Source: Collinsella aerofaciens
GTDB taxonomy: Bacteria; Actinomycetota; Coriobacteriia; Coriobacteriales; Coriobacteriaceae
DNA: 64,000 nt
Direction of reading: 5' to 3'
NCBI RefSeq assembly: GCF_902364945.1
Contig: NZ_CABJFS010000007.1
Span: 66,743 to 130,742 of the forward strand
Under the pieces are notes generated by a model. That model had not been told where the DNA came from, ran no database searches, and saw only the letters and a program-made list of their open reading frames with translations. The position numbers and the translations under genes were made by a program. Shown piece by piece: positions 1 to 8,687 of the stretch (position 1 is the stretch's first letter; each line of letters begins with the position of its first letter).

Positions 1-244
1 GCACCGGAGACTCGGCACAGATGGTGCGGAAGCCCTCAAGCGCGGCCTCGGAGGGCACGCTCACGCGCACGATATCGCAGCCAGCCTGCGCCAACGCGCA
101 CACTTGCGCAAGCGTTGCCTGGGCATCAGCGGTATCGGTGCAGGTCATAGATTGGACCACCACCGGCGCGCCGCCACCGATCTGCACGCCGCCCACATGC
201 ACGGAGCGCGTCAGCTCGCGAGGCAAAGGATGGGATAAAGACAA
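1..244 (-). CDS. ispG: 4-hydroxy-3-methylbut-2-enyl diphosphate synthase, N-terminal part (runs off the window)
   Basis: The N-terminal ~81 codons of the MEP-pathway iron-sulfur enzyme that converts MEcPP to HMBPP. The visible part reads like the family's opening TIM-barrel strand: [20 protein letters not shown] followed by an A-Q-A-T-L helix and [13 protein letters not shown] at 244 is preceded by AGGGGAG eight bases upstream; a GTG at 253 is an alternative but leaves no room for a ribosome site. It follows rseP directly, completing cdsA-dxr-rseP-ispG. The Fe-S cysteines lie outside the window. Confidence 0.9.
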   Translation of the reverse strand, partial: MSLSHPLPRELTRSVHVGGVQIGGGAPVVVQSMTCTDTADAQATLAQVCALAQAGCDIVRVSVPSEAALEGFRTICAESPV

Positions 245-257
245 TCCAAACACTCCC

Positions 258-1619
258 CTACAGAATAAATCGAAGGATGTCGGAACGAAGCATATAGACA
301 AACAGCAGCGCAAAGAGCGCGATGCCCACATAGCTCACAATCGTCTGGACCTTGAGCGGAAGCTCGCGGCCCGCAATCTTCTGAATGATCTCGATGACTA
401 GCTTGCCGCCATCGAGTGGCGGGATGGGCAGCAGGTTCATAAAGCCAAGCGAGAACGAAATGAGGGCGGCAAACGAAAGGAACGCGGCAGGGCCGGCAGC
501 AGCAGCCTGTGAGGACATAACGCTAATACCCACGATCGAAGAGGACTGATCGAGAATCTCCATCGTATGCTGCGGCTGGAGCAGGCGCATCACGCCCTCC
601 GCTGTCTGCACGACATAGGAGAACGACAGGCGAGCCGACGTGATGGGGTCTAAACGGACCACCTGCGTAGAGGCATACACACCTAGGCGCTCGTCCTCTT
701 TGAGCGCAACCGTGGTCGAATGCTGCTTGCCGTCACGCTCGTACTCGATGGCGATATCGTCCTTACCGGCAGCCTTGCCGATGGCATCGTAGACATCCAT
801 CCAAGTAGAACATGAGACACCGTCAACCGAAAGGATCGCATCACCGGCCTCGATACCCGCCTTGGCGGCAATAGATCCCTCGTCAACCTGACCGATCACG
901 TTGGTATCCATCGGCACGGTGACACCCGCAATGGAATAGATGCTCATAAGGAGCAAAAAACCCGTCAAGATATTGACGATAATGCCTGCGAGCAGCATAA
1001 AGGCGCGCTTGAGAAAGCCTTGGCCAAGATAGGTGTGCGAGCGTTCTTGCGCAAGGAACTCGGCCTCGCCGCACGGCAGCTCCCACACATCGCCCTCGGC
1101 AGTCGCATGTTCGCGATCGAAACGGCGACCATCAAAGGTGGTATAGCCTGCCGTGTCTCGTGGCAACGTCTGATATTTGGTGGGATAGTAGCTCGGCGAG
1201 GGCTTCTCCCCTTCCTCATACCAGGGCGCGATGGAGCCCCAGCCCAGCAAAAGGGCGCATGCCTCGAGCACATCCTCCTCGGAAAGTTCGAGCTCGACAG
1301 CAAGGTCGGCCACGGTCACGCGACCATGACGATAGATAGCCGCGAGCACGCGATCGGCGCACGAAACATCGGTCGGATCCATACCGCAGATGGCAGCGTA
1401 GCCACCCAGCAGCAGCGGGGTCACGCCAAACTTGGTTCCAATGCGACGCGACGTGTAATGGATGTCAAAGCGGCACGGCAGACCCAAAAAGAACTCGGTC
1501 ACACGGACGCCGCAGGCACGCGCCGCCAAAAAGTGGCCGCCCTCGTGCAAAAACACGAGGACGGAAAGCATCAGCAGGCCCCAAAAGACCGATGAGAGAA
1601 CGCTCAGAACAGTATCCAT
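258..1619 (-). CDS. rseP: Site-2 intramembrane zinc metalloprotease (RseP/RasP/Rip1 family) with inserted helix-turn-helix-like segment
   Basis: Membrane protease of regulated intramembrane proteolysis, 453 residues. The zinc motif HEGGH (residues 25-29) lies in the first membrane helix, a PDZ domain covers about 240-310, and the second active-site motif [11 protein letters not shown] is at 395-405, with a last membrane segment near 428-445. Unusually, about 110 residues (roughly 80-192) are inserted between the GGYAAICGM strand and the second membrane helix. Their first half ([20 protein letters not shown], then [13 protein letters not shown]) looks like a winged helix. It lies between dxr and ispG, the usual actinobacterial place for Rip1. 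The substrate is unknown. Family assignment is firm; the insert's role is not. Confidence 0.95.
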   Translation of the reverse strand: MDTVLSVLSSVFWGLLMLSVLVFLHEGGHFLAARACGVRVTEFFLGLPCRFDIHYTSRRIGTKFGVTPLLLGGYAAICGMDPTDVSCADRVLAAIYRHGRVTVADLAVELELSEEDVLEACALLLGWGSIAPWYEEGEKPSPSYYPTKYQTLPRDTAGYTTFDGRRFDREHATAEGDVWELPCGEAEFLAQERSHTYLGQGFLKRAFMLLAGIIVNILTGFLLLMSIYSIAGVTVPMDTNVIGQVDEGSIAAKAGIEAGDAILSVDGVSCSTWMDVYDAIGKAAGKDDIAIEYERDGKQHSTTVALKEDERLGVYASTQVVRLDPITSARLSFSYVVQTAEGVMRLLQPQHTMEILDQSSSIVGISVMSSQAAAAGPAAFLSFAALISFSLGFMNLLPIPPLDGGKLVIEIIQKIAGRELPLKVQTIVSYVGIALFALLFVYMLRSDILRFIL

Positions 1620-1643
1620 AAAACGAAAAGCAATCCTTATGGG

Positions 1644-2831
1644 TTAGGAACGGGTTGCGGCGAGCACCTGCGCAGCCTTTTCACGCGCCCACGCATCGAT
1701 GTCGCGAAGCTGCTCAAACGAATCGACCGCCTGCATATCGTGGGCGTCCATGCAGGATTCCACAATGCGATCGATATCGGTAAAGCTGCAGCCATCGTGC
1801 AGGAAGGCATCGACGGCAACCTCGTTGGCGGCATTGAGCACGCACGGCATGGTGCCACCCGTCTTGCCGGCACGCTCGGCCAGCGCCAGACAGCGGAAGG
1901 TATCCATGTCGGCAGCATCAAACGTGAGCTGCCCCAGCTCGCGGAAATCGATACGAGGCGCCGGGGTATCCCAACGCTCGGGATACGAGAACGCGAACTG
2001 GATGGGAATACGCATGTCGGATGCACCGAGATGCGCCATCACGGAGCCGTCGGCGAACTCGACCATAGAGTGAATCTTGGACTGACGCTGCACGACCACG
2101 TTAATGAAATCGAGGTCGCAGTTAAACAGATGCATGGCCTCAATGCGCTCCAGGCCCTTGTTCATGAGGGTGGCGGAGTCAATGGTGATCTTGGCACCCA
2201 TGGCCCACGTGGGATGCGCGAGGGCATCGGCACGCGTCACGCGATCGAGCTCGTCGCGCGTGCGGCCAAAGAACGGACCGCCCGAGCAGGTGAGCCAAAT
2301 GCAGTGGGCCTCGCGCGGGTTCTCCCCCAGATAGCACTGGTAGATGGCGGAATGCTCAGAGTCGACCGGAATAAGCTGGCCCGGTTGTGCCAACGGCATA
2401 AGCAAGTCGCCACCGACGACGAGGGACTCCTTGTTGGCAAGGGCAAGGCGCTTATTCGAGGTCAAGGCCGCATGGCTCGCCTCGAGACCGGCGGCGCCCA
2501 CAATAGCGACGAGCACGCAGTCGACATCGTCGCGACGCGCGAGCTCGCAAACCGCCTGCGCGCCAACGCCGAGCTTCGTTCCCTCGGGCAACTCCTGCAG
2601 CACGGCGTCATCGCCATGATCGACATCGGCCACGGCAACCGCCGGAACCGAGAACTCGCGGGCAGCGGCAACGAGCTCGGAGGTACTGGAGTTAACGGAC
2701 AGCGCCGTCACCTGCAGGCGATCGGCATGCTGGCGGCACACATCGAGCGCCTGGGTGCCGATAGAGCCCGTACAACCCAGGATGGCAACGCGAAGGCGTC
2801 CATCGGGGCCATACGTCGTCTGGAAGGACAT
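1644..2831 (-). CDS. dxr: 1-deoxy-D-xylulose 5-phosphate reductoisomerase
   Basis: Cytosolic NADPH-dependent enzyme making 2-C-methyl-D-erythritol 4-phosphate, the first committed MEP step. Its 395 residues are a normal family length. The nucleotide-binding loop GCTGSIG is at 19-25, ANKESLV near 132-138, the metal-binding DSEHSA starts at 157, and the substrate loop TIDSATLMNKGLE is at 216-228. The usual ASGGPFR loop reads CSGGPFFGR here. The ATG overlaps the cdsA stop by one base (TAATG), so translation is probably coupled. It shares an operon with two other isoprenoid genes, uppS upstream and ispG downstream. Confidence 0.96.
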   Translation of the reverse strand: MSFQTTYGPDGRLRVAILGCTGSIGTQALDVCRQHADRLQVTALSVNSSTSELVAAAREFSVPAVAVADVDHGDDAVLQELPEGTKLGVGAQAVCELARRDDVDCVLVAIVGAAGLEASHAALTSNKRLALANKESLVVGGDLLMPLAQPGQLIPVDSEHSAIYQCYLGENPREAHCIWLTCSGGPFFGRTRDELDRVTRADALAHPTWAMGAKITIDSATLMNKGLERIEAMHLFNCDLDFINVVVQRQSKIHSMVEFADGSVMAHLGASDMRIPIQFAFSYPERWDTPAPRIDFRELGQLTFDAADMDTFRCLALAERAGKTGGTMPCVLNAANEVAVDAFLHDGCSFTDIDRIVESCMDAHDMQAVDSFEQLRDIDAWAREKAAQVLAATRS

Positions 2832-3730
2832 TACAGCACGCCTCCGATCATCAGCAACAGCTGCGCGGTGATGCAGCCGAAGATAAGCGAATCGCTACGA
2901 TCGAGCATTCCGCCGTGGCCCGGGATAAGGTTGCCGGAATCCTTGACGCCCACACCGCGCTTGATGCGCGACTCGATAAGGTCGCCGATAACGCCCAGAA
3001 TGGACACAACCACGCCGCACAGCAGCGCATAGGGCAGGCTGAGCTTGTAGAAGTGCGTCGCCCACAGGATGAGCCAAATCAAAACCGAGCCCAGGATGCC
3101 GCCGACAAACCCCTCCCAGCTCTTTTTGGGAGAAATCTTGGGAACCATCTTGTGCTTGCCGATACGGCTGCCCACGATGTAGGCAAACGAATCGGAGACC
3201 CAAAGGGACGCGCAAACGCCCACTGAAAGCAGGGCACCGGCAAAACCGGGCACGGCATCGCGCAGCAGCACGATAGCCGACAGCATAAAGCCAGTGTAGA
3301 TGGGACCCATGAGCGTCACTGCCACATCAGAGATGCGGGTACGCGGCGACCAGACATACCAAATGCCCACAGCGAGCATCAGGGCAAAAAGCAGGGCATT
3401 CAGCAACATCGAATCGCCCAACGCCGACAGCGGAAAGAGTACGGCGGCAGCGATACCCATGCGCTCGTTAGCCATCTTGCCATCGAGCCTTGTCATACGG
3501 AAAAACTCATAGCAGCACAGACCGCTCATGACAGAAACAAAGATGGCCGTGGGCACGATACCCAAAACCAGGCACAGGATAAAGACAACGGCGTAGACGA
3601 TACCGGCGGCGGCACGGGTAATAAAGCCCGCCAGCCACGAACCGGTGCCGCTCTTCGCTGCAGGCGCTCCCGCAGTGGCAGCTTTGCGCGCAGGCGTCTT
3701 GGGAGCAGATGCCTTGGGACGATCGGACAC
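2831..3730 (-). CDS. cdsA: Phosphatidate cytidylyltransferase (CDP-diglyceride synthase)
   Basis: Integral membrane enzyme that makes CDP-diacylglycerol from phosphatidate and CTP for phospholipid synthesis. The 299 residues begin with an Ala/Lys/Pro-rich cytosolic tail of about 30 residues, followed by many hydrophobic helices. The C-terminal signature is clear: KKSWEGFVGG, then GNLIPGHGGMLDRSDS. It starts 2 bases after the uppS stop region and overlaps dxr at its end. The basic tail is not part of the catalytic fold and its role is unknown. Confidence 0.95.
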   Translation of the reverse strand: MSDRPKASAPKTPARKAATAGAPAAKSGTGSWLAGFITRAAAGIVYAVVFILCLVLGIVPTAIFVSVMSGLCCYEFFRMTRLDGKMANERMGIAAAVLFPLSALGDSMLLNALLFALMLAVGIWYVWSPRTRISDVAVTLMGPIYTGFMLSAIVLLRDAVPGFAGALLSVGVCASLWVSDSFAYIVGSRIGKHKMVPKISPKKSWEGFVGGILGSVLIWLILWATHFYKLSLPYALLCGVVVSILGVIGDLIESRIKRGVGVKDSGNLIPGHGGMLDRSDSLIFGCITAQLLLMIGGVL

Positions 3731-3732
3731 GA

Positions 3733-4527
3733 TTAAGCCTCCTCGGTCTTGCTCAGTCCACCAAACCTACGGTCACGGCCCTGATAGGCCAAAATGGCGT
3801 CGACAAGGCCCCAACGATCAAAGTCGGGCCAATAGGTATCGGTGACGTAGAATTCGGAATAAGCCACCTGCCACAGCAGATAGTTCGAAAGGCGCAGCTC
3901 ACCAGAGGTGCGAATCACAAGTTCGGGATCGGGAAAACCGGCGGTATAGAGGTGGGAAGCCACCATGTCGTCATCAATTGCGGCAGGATCGATCTTACCG
4001 GCGGCAGCGTCGGATGCGATCTGACGGACAGCGCGGGTAATCTCGGCACGCGCGCCGTAGTTGACGGCAAGCGCCAGCGTCATACCGGTGTGATCGGCGC
4101 ACTCGGCAAGACCGCGCTCAAAGACATCGCGAGTCTTCTTGGGCAGCGCGGAAATGTCACCCAAAAAGACTACGCGCACATTTTCGCGCTTCAGAAGCGG
4201 CAGCTCGTCGATAAACGTCTTGGCAAACAGGTGCATCAGAACGTTGACTTCGTGCTGCGGTCGATTCCAGTTTTCGGTCGAAAATGCATAGGCCGAAAGC
4301 ACGTCGACGCCCAGGCGCACGCAGGCGGTAATGATCTCGCGCAGCGAGACGATACCCGCCTTGTGGCCCTCGGTGCGTGCAAGACCGCGCGACGTGGCCC
4401 AACGACCGTTGCCGTCCATGATGCACGAGATATGGTGCGGAATGTTATTGAGGTCAAGGTCGGAAAAACCGACGCCCGCAGGGGCGTCGGCAAAGTACTC
4501 GACCAGTTTATGCTCGTCGTATTGCAC
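3733..4527 (-). CDS. uppS: Isoprenyl transferase (undecaprenyl diphosphate synthase type)
   Basis: Cis-prenyltransferase condensing isopentenyl diphosphate into the lipid carrier for wall polymers. The 264 residues contain the catalytic Asp38 in MDGNGRWA, YAFSTENW, and the C-terminal IRTSGELRLSNYLLWQ...EFYVTDTYWPDF block. The start is GTG, one base after the frr TAA. It sits between frr and cdsA, linking MEP-pathway products (dxr, ispG) to wall synthesis. Chain length cannot be read from the sequence, so undecaprenyl is the default rather than proven. Confidence 0.95.
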   Translation of the reverse strand: MQYDEHKLVEYFADAPAGVGFSDLDLNNIPHHISCIMDGNGRWATSRGLARTEGHKAGIVSLREIITACVRLGVDVLSAYAFSTENWNRPQHEVNVLMHLFAKTFIDELPLLKRENVRVVFLGDISALPKKTRDVFERGLAECADHTGMTLALAVNYGARAEITRAVRQIASDAAAGKIDPAAIDDDMVASHLYTAGFPDPELVIRTSGELRLSNYLLWQVAYSEFYVTDTYWPDFDRWGLVDAILAYQGRDRRFGGLSKTEEA

Positions 4528-4528
4528 C

Positions 4529-5065
4529 TTAGATCTCCATGACCTCGGCTTCTTTTTCCTTCAGAAGCTCCTCGACCTTGGCGACATACTCATCGGTGTG
4601 CTTCTGGACCTTGGCCTGCTCGCGACGGACATCGTCCTCGGTGAGCTCCTCATCGCGCTCGAGCTTGTTGTTGAAGTCGCGACGGATGTTACGGATAGAC
4701 ACCTTGGCCTGCTCGGCGTACTCGCGGCACTCCTTGACGAGCTCGCGACGGCGCTCCTCAGTGGGAGCCGGGAACGGAAGACGAACGACGGTGCCATCGG
4801 AGTTGGGGGTAATACCCAGATCGGAAGCGCCGATGGCCTTGACGATAGCATTGATGAGCGCCTTATCCCACGGCTCGATGAGCAGCATGTGAGCCTCGGG
4901 GGTCTTGACGGCGGCAACCTGCGTGACCGGCGTGGGGACACCGTAATAATCGACGGTGATGTCGGACAGAATGTTGGCGTTGGCACGACCGGTACGGACC
5001 TTGGAGAAGTTATGCTTGAGGGACTCGAGCGACTTGTCCATATGGGCGGTGATGTTCTCTGCCAT
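4529..5065 (-). CDS. frr: Ribosome recycling factor
   Basis: Splits post-termination ribosomes together with EF-G. The 178 residues are slightly shorter than the usual 185. The typical opening (HMDKSLESLKHNFSKVRTGR) is followed by a central domain with PWDK and the long C-terminal helix ERRRELVKECREYAEQAKVSIRNIRR. The ATG is two bases past the pyrH TAA, whose end supplies the ribosome site AGGAGG. pyrH-frr is one of the most conserved bacterial pairs. Confidence 0.96.
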   Translation of the reverse strand: MAENITAHMDKSLESLKHNFSKVRTGRANANILSDITVDYYGVPTPVTQVAAVKTPEAHMLLIEPWDKALINAIVKAIGASDLGITPNSDGTVVRLPFPAPTEERRRELVKECREYAEQAKVSIRNIRRDFNNKLERDEELTEDDVRREQAKVQKHTDEYVAKVEELLKEKEAEVMEI

Positions 5066-5067
5066 GC

Positions 5068-5790
5068 TTAATCCTCCTGATAGACGAGCGTGCCGACGGG
5101 CTCACCCGCGAGCGCGCGCTTGACGGTGTCCTCGCCATCGATGTTGAGGACCAAAATAGGCATACGGTTATCCTGGCACAGGGCCGTAGCTGTGGAATCC
5201 ATAACCTGCAGACCGCGAACGAGAACCTCGTGATAGGTAATCTTGTCAAAACGGACGGCATCGGCGCACTTGACGGGATCCTTGTCGTAGATGCCGTCAA
5301 CCTTGGTGGCTTTAATCAGAATCTCGGCGCCGATCTCGCACGCACGAAGAGCAGCGGCGGTGTCGGTCGTAAAGTACGGATTGCCCGAACCGGCGGCAAA
5401 AATAACGACGTTGCCCTTGGAAAGGTGGTTGATGGCGCGACGGCGAATATAGGGCTCGCAGATCTCGTTCATCTGGATAGCGCTCATCACACGGCAGGGA
5501 ACGTCGTTATGCTCGAAAGCATCCTGCAGGGCGAGCGCGTTCATAACGGTCGCGAGCATGCCCATGTAGTCGGCCTGAGCACGCTCCATGCCACCGGCAG
5601 CGCCTGCCATGCCGCGGAAAATATTGCCGCCGCCGACAACGACGCCGACCTCATGGCCAACGGCGAGCAGCTCCTTGACCTGCTTGGCAAGATGATCGGT
5701 AACCTTGGGGTCGATGCCATATTGGCCGTTGCCCATCAGCGCTTCGCCGGAAAGCTTAAGAAGCACTCGTTTATATCGGATGTCGGACAA
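5068..5790 (-). CDS. pyrH: Uridylate kinase (UMP kinase)
   Basis: Phosphorylates UMP to UDP in pyrimidine nucleotide synthesis; hexameric amino-acid-kinase fold, 240 residues. Motifs: LKLSGEAL at the N-terminus, [11 protein letters not shown], the [13 protein letters not shown] helix, and [10 protein letters not shown] near the nucleotide site. The start codon is TTG, with a strong AAAGGAGG six bases upstream. It is the first gene after the tsf terminator and probably begins the pyrH-frr-uppS-cdsA-dxr-rseP-ispG operon. The 60-bp leader contains a small GGCTCT/AGAGCC hairpin but no convincing promoter. Confidence 0.95.
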   Translation of the reverse strand: MSDIRYKRVLLKLSGEALMGNGQYGIDPKVTDHLAKQVKELLAVGHEVGVVVGGGNIFRGMAGAAGGMERAQADYMGMLATVMNALALQDAFEHNDVPCRVMSAIQMNEICEPYIRRRAINHLSKGNVVIFAAGSGNPYFTTDTAAALRACEIGAEILIKATKVDGIYDKDPVKCADAVRFDKITYHEVLVRGLQVMDSTATALCQDNRMPILVLNIDGEDTVKRALAGEPVGTLVYQED

Positions 5791-5849
5791 AGCGATCCTC
5801 CTTTAATTAGACTCTCAATATGATATCAAAGGCTCTGATAAGAGCCATG

Positions 5850-5883
5850 AAAAAGCAGGCTGTGAGTAAAACCCACAGCCTGC
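5850..5883 (-). terminator. Intrinsic terminator after tsf
   Basis: A perfect 10-bp stem (GCAGGCTGTG, 5855-5864, pairing with 5874-5883) and nine-base loop are followed on the minus strand by five T residues. It lies about 25 bases beyond the tsf stop and separates rpsB-tsf from the pyrH operon. Confidence 0.9.
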
Positions 5884-5907
5884 TCATTACCAGCTACAAG
5901 AGCTTAT

Positions 5908-6777
5908 TTACTCGCCACGGACCAGACGGTCAAAGGCAACGACGGTAATGGTGTCGCCGAGCTCCTTGGAGACCTGCTCAGCGTACTTCTTGATGGTGAG
6001 GGAGCTGTCCTTGATGAACTCCTGCTCGGTGAGCACGGACTGCTTGTAGAACTTCTCCAGACGGCCAACAGCCATCTTCTCCTGGATAGCCTCGGGCTTG
6101 CCGGACTCGGCAGCCTGGGCCATGTAGATCTGCTTCTCGTGCTCGACGGTCTCGGCCGGAACCTGATCGCGGGTAGCGCAGATCGGGGCGACGGCGGCAA
6201 CCTGAAGGGCAACATCGTGAGCGAAGGTCTTGAAGGACTCAGCCTGAGCGGTCTCGGCCTTCTCGAAGGCGAACTCGACGAGGACGCCGATCTTACCACC
6301 CATGTGGATGTAAGAAGCGAGCGCGCCGTTCTCGGCCTTGCGGGCAGCGAAGCGGGAGATCTTCATGTTCTCGCCCATGATGTGAATCATCTCGGTGAGC
6401 TCGGAGGAAACGGTCTCCTCGCCCATCGGCTTCTCGAGCAGAGCGTCGACGTCAGCAGGCTCGGTGGTAGCGACAACCTCAGCGACCTTGGAAGCAAAGC
6501 CGGTGAACTTGGCGTTGGAGCCAACGAAGTCGGTCTCGCAGGAGAGCTCGAGCAGAGCACCGGTCTTGCCATCCTCGGAGACGAACGCGGCGACAGCGCC
6601 CTCGTTGGTCTCACGGCCAGCCTTCTTGGCAGCCTTGGCAAGACCGTTCTTACGCAGAACGTCGACAGCGGCGTCCATGTCGCCGTCAGCCTCGACGAGA
6701 GCCTTCTTGCACTCCATCATCGGGGAGTCGGTCATCTCGCGGAGCTGCTTGACCATAGCGGCGGTAATCTGGGCCAT
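5908..6777 (-). CDS. tsf: Translation elongation factor Ts
   Basis: Nucleotide exchange factor that regenerates EF-Tu-GTP. The start at 6777 gives 289 residues beginning MAQITAAMVKQLREMTDSPM; AAAGGAA lies five bases upstream. An in-frame start five codons earlier lacks a ribosome site. The UBA-like N-terminal domain (VKQLREMTDSPMMECKKAL) and the TDFV motif (CETDFVGSN) that contacts EF-Tu are present. It follows rpsB by 45 bases, the universal rpsB-tsf arrangement, and ends in its own terminator. Confidence 0.97.
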   Translation of the reverse strand: MAQITAAMVKQLREMTDSPMMECKKALVEADGDMDAAVDVLRKNGLAKAAKKAGRETNEGAVAAFVSEDGKTGALLELSCETDFVGSNAKFTGFASKVAEVVATTEPADVDALLEKPMGEETVSSELTEMIHIMGENMKISRFAARKAENGALASYIHMGGKIGVLVEFAFEKAETAQAESFKTFAHDVALQVAAVAPICATRDQVPAETVEHEKQIYMAQAAESGKPEAIQEKMAVGRLEKFYKQSVLTEQEFIKDSSLTIKKYAEQVSKELGDTITVVAFDRLVRGE

Positions 6778-6822
6778 TGTGGTTCCTTTCAAAGAGATGA
6801 AAAAGAATTAACTAAGACTGAT

Positions 6823-7551
6823 TTACTCGGCCTTGGGCTCAGCGGCCATCTCGGCCTCGGAGACCTGCTCCTTGCCGGAGCCAGCGAGGCAGGCGTCAGC
6901 CATGAGCTCGCACATAAGGGTGACAGCAGAGATAGCGTCATCGTTGCAGGGGATGCCGTACTCGACCTCGTCGGGATCGGAGTTGGTGTCGATCAGAGCG
7001 ACGACGGGGATGTTCAGGCGCTGAGCCTCCTTGATGGCGTTCTCCTCGCGCTTAGTGTCGATGACGAAGAGAGCCTGGGGCAGACCCTTCATGTCACGGG
7101 CACCACCGAGGTTGGTCTGGAGCTTGGTGAGCTCCTTGCCGAGCACAGCCTGCTCCTTCTTGGGGAGCACTGCCATGCGGCCGTCCTCGACCATGGCCTC
7201 GAGCTCCTCCATGCGGTTGATGCGGGAGCGGATGGTGACGAAGTTGGTCAGCATACCGCCGAGCCAACGCTGGTTGATGTAGGGCATATTAGCGCGCTCA
7301 GCAGCGTTCTTGACGGCCTCCTGAGCCTGCTTCTTTGTGCCGACGAACAGCACGTTGCCACCCTTGGCGACGTTCTTGACGAAGGTGTAGGCCTGGTCGG
7401 CGTCGAGGATGGTCTGCTTGAGGTCGAGGATGTAGATGCCGTTGCGCTCACCGAAGATGAACGGCTTCATCTTGGGGTTCCAGCGACGGGTCTGGTGACC
7501 GAAGTGGCAGCCGGCCTCGAGCAGGGTGCGGATATTAATCTTGGTAGCCAT
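6823..7551 (-). CDS. rpsB: 30S ribosomal protein S2
   Basis: Small-subunit ribosomal protein that binds 16S rRNA near S1. The 242 residues open with the hallmark [19 protein letters not shown] and contain [10 protein letters not shown] and [11 protein letters not shown]. The C-terminus is an Ala/Glu-rich tail. The ATG is preceded by AGGAGG. A good promoter sits about 150 bp upstream, so there is an untranslated leader of roughly 130 bases that could carry autoregulation. Confidence 0.97.
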   Translation of the reverse strand: MATKINIRTLLEAGCHFGHQTRRWNPKMKPFIFGERNGIYILDLKQTILDADQAYTFVKNVAKGGNVLFVGTKKQAQEAVKNAAERANMPYINQRWLGGMLTNFVTIRSRINRMEELEAMVEDGRMAVLPKKEQAVLGKELTKLQTNLGGARDMKGLPQALFVIDTKREENAIKEAQRLNIPVVALIDTNSDPDEVEYGIPCNDDAISAVTLMCELMADACLAGSGKEQVSEAEMAAEPKAE

Positions 7552-7692
7552 GTTAAACCTCCTGTGGTTTGCCTCCGCGCGGGGTCATCCTCCAAAACCA
7601 ACCCGGACATGTGCTACCAAAGCCCGGGCACCACGGTATGAAGTAGCCGCGCGTGCGTGATAAAAACATGTTGCCGTGAAGCAACCCGATGA

Positions 7693-7721
7693 ATGATAGC
7701 AGGAATGCATCTTCGTGCCAA
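7693..7721 (-). promoter_or_regulatory. Predicted housekeeping promoter for rpsB-tsf
   Basis: On the minus strand, TTGGCA (7716-7721) and TATCAT (7693-7698) are separated by exactly 17 bp. It lies in the 219-bp gap between xerC and rpsB. The leader that follows contains a GTTGC/GCAAC hairpin trailed by five T residues (about 7660-7682), which could be a weak attenuator or an S2-binding element. Confidence 0.7.
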
Positions 7722-7770
7722 CCCGCAATCAAAACCACACACCTGAGTGCGGCGCGGGACGTCCCAGCCA

Positions 7771-8613
7771 CTATTCGCCTCGGGGATGGGCTTGAGCCAC
7801 GGCACGTTTGAGCCGATCGGGCGTGAGGTGCGTGTAGATCTGCGTCGTGGACAGGCTCGCATGACCCAGCAGCTCTTGAACCGAGCGCAGGTCCGCACCG
7901 CCCTCGAGCAAGTCGGTCGCAAAGGTATGGCGCATCGCATGCGGGGCGATGTCGGCCGGAATGCCGGCGAGTGTCGCCAGAGTATGGAACCGCCGCCTGA
8001 GCATGGCGGCACTCATGCGATTACCGCGCGCCGATATAAGCAGCGGATGCGGCCCGGTAGTGGGGTCACGGCGCTTTGCCTGAGCGAGCAACTCCGGCCG
8101 CCCCTCCTCAATATAGAGACGCGTCGCCTCGAGCGCGCGACGATACAGAGGGACGATACGTTCTTTGCTCCCCTTGCCCCACAGGCGCAGCGTGCGTTCG
8201 GACCACACAATGGACTCCACATTGAGTGCTGCGAGCTCAGAGATACGGGCGCCCGAGGCATAGAGCAGCTCGAGCATCGCCGCATCGCGCAGTCCCGCGG
8301 GTGTTGAGGTATCAGGCGTCTTGAGCAGCGCCTCCACCTGTTGGGTCGTCAGCACACCGGGTAGATCGCGCGGGAGCTTGGGCGAGGAAATTGCCGAGAC
8401 CACATCGCCCTCCACAACCCCCTCGGCAGCCATCCACCGATAGAGCGAGCGAATGGCAGACAGGTGTGCCGCAAGCGTTCGGGGAGCCACCTGCTCACGC
8501 GAAAGTTCGGCAAGATAGCGACGAATGGTGCGCACGTCGGCAGCGAAAGCATCTATATCCTCACGCTCGCACCAGGCAGCAAAACGCTCCAGCCTCGAGC
8601 CATAGGCCGTCAC
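7771..8613 (-). CDS. xerC: Tyrosine recombinase XerC/XerD type
   Basis: Site-specific recombinase that resolves chromosome dimers. The catalytic set is complete: Arg in GARISEL, Lys in GKGSKER, HAMRH, the second His in LGHASLS, and the nucleophile Tyr in TQIYTH. The first standard start is GTG at 8613, but the same frame continues upstream without a stop through FIAYISRVEGLSPNTVTAY, a typical opening of the XerC DNA-binding domain. The true start is therefore probably near 8691, where only ATA (preceded by GGAGG) is available. The gene follows trmFO, as in many Gram-positives. XerC versus XerD cannot be decided from sequence alone. Confidence 0.9.
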   Translation of the reverse strand: MTAYGSRLERFAAWCEREDIDAFAADVRTIRRYLAELSREQVAPRTLAAHLSAIRSLYRWMAAEGVVEGDVVSAISSPKLPRDLPGVLTTQQVEALLKTPDTSTPAGLRDAAMLELLYASGARISELAALNVESIVWSERTLRLWGKGSKERIVPLYRRALEATRLYIEEGRPELLAQAKRRDPTTGPHPLLISARGNRMSAAMLRRRFHTLATLAGIPADIAPHAMRHTFATDLLEGGADLRSVQELLGHASLSTTQIYTHLTPDRLKRAVAQAHPRGE

Positions 8614-8687
8614 CGTGTTGGGAGAAAGTCCCTCGACACGTGAGATATAGGCGATAAACGAGTCGACGGTGTCGTACAGGTCAAAGG

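Noticed and set aside
7553-7771. 72-codon minus-strand frame in the rpsB leader
   Set aside because: It covers the rpsB promoter and leader hairpins, has no homology and no coding signature; treated as untranslated leader.
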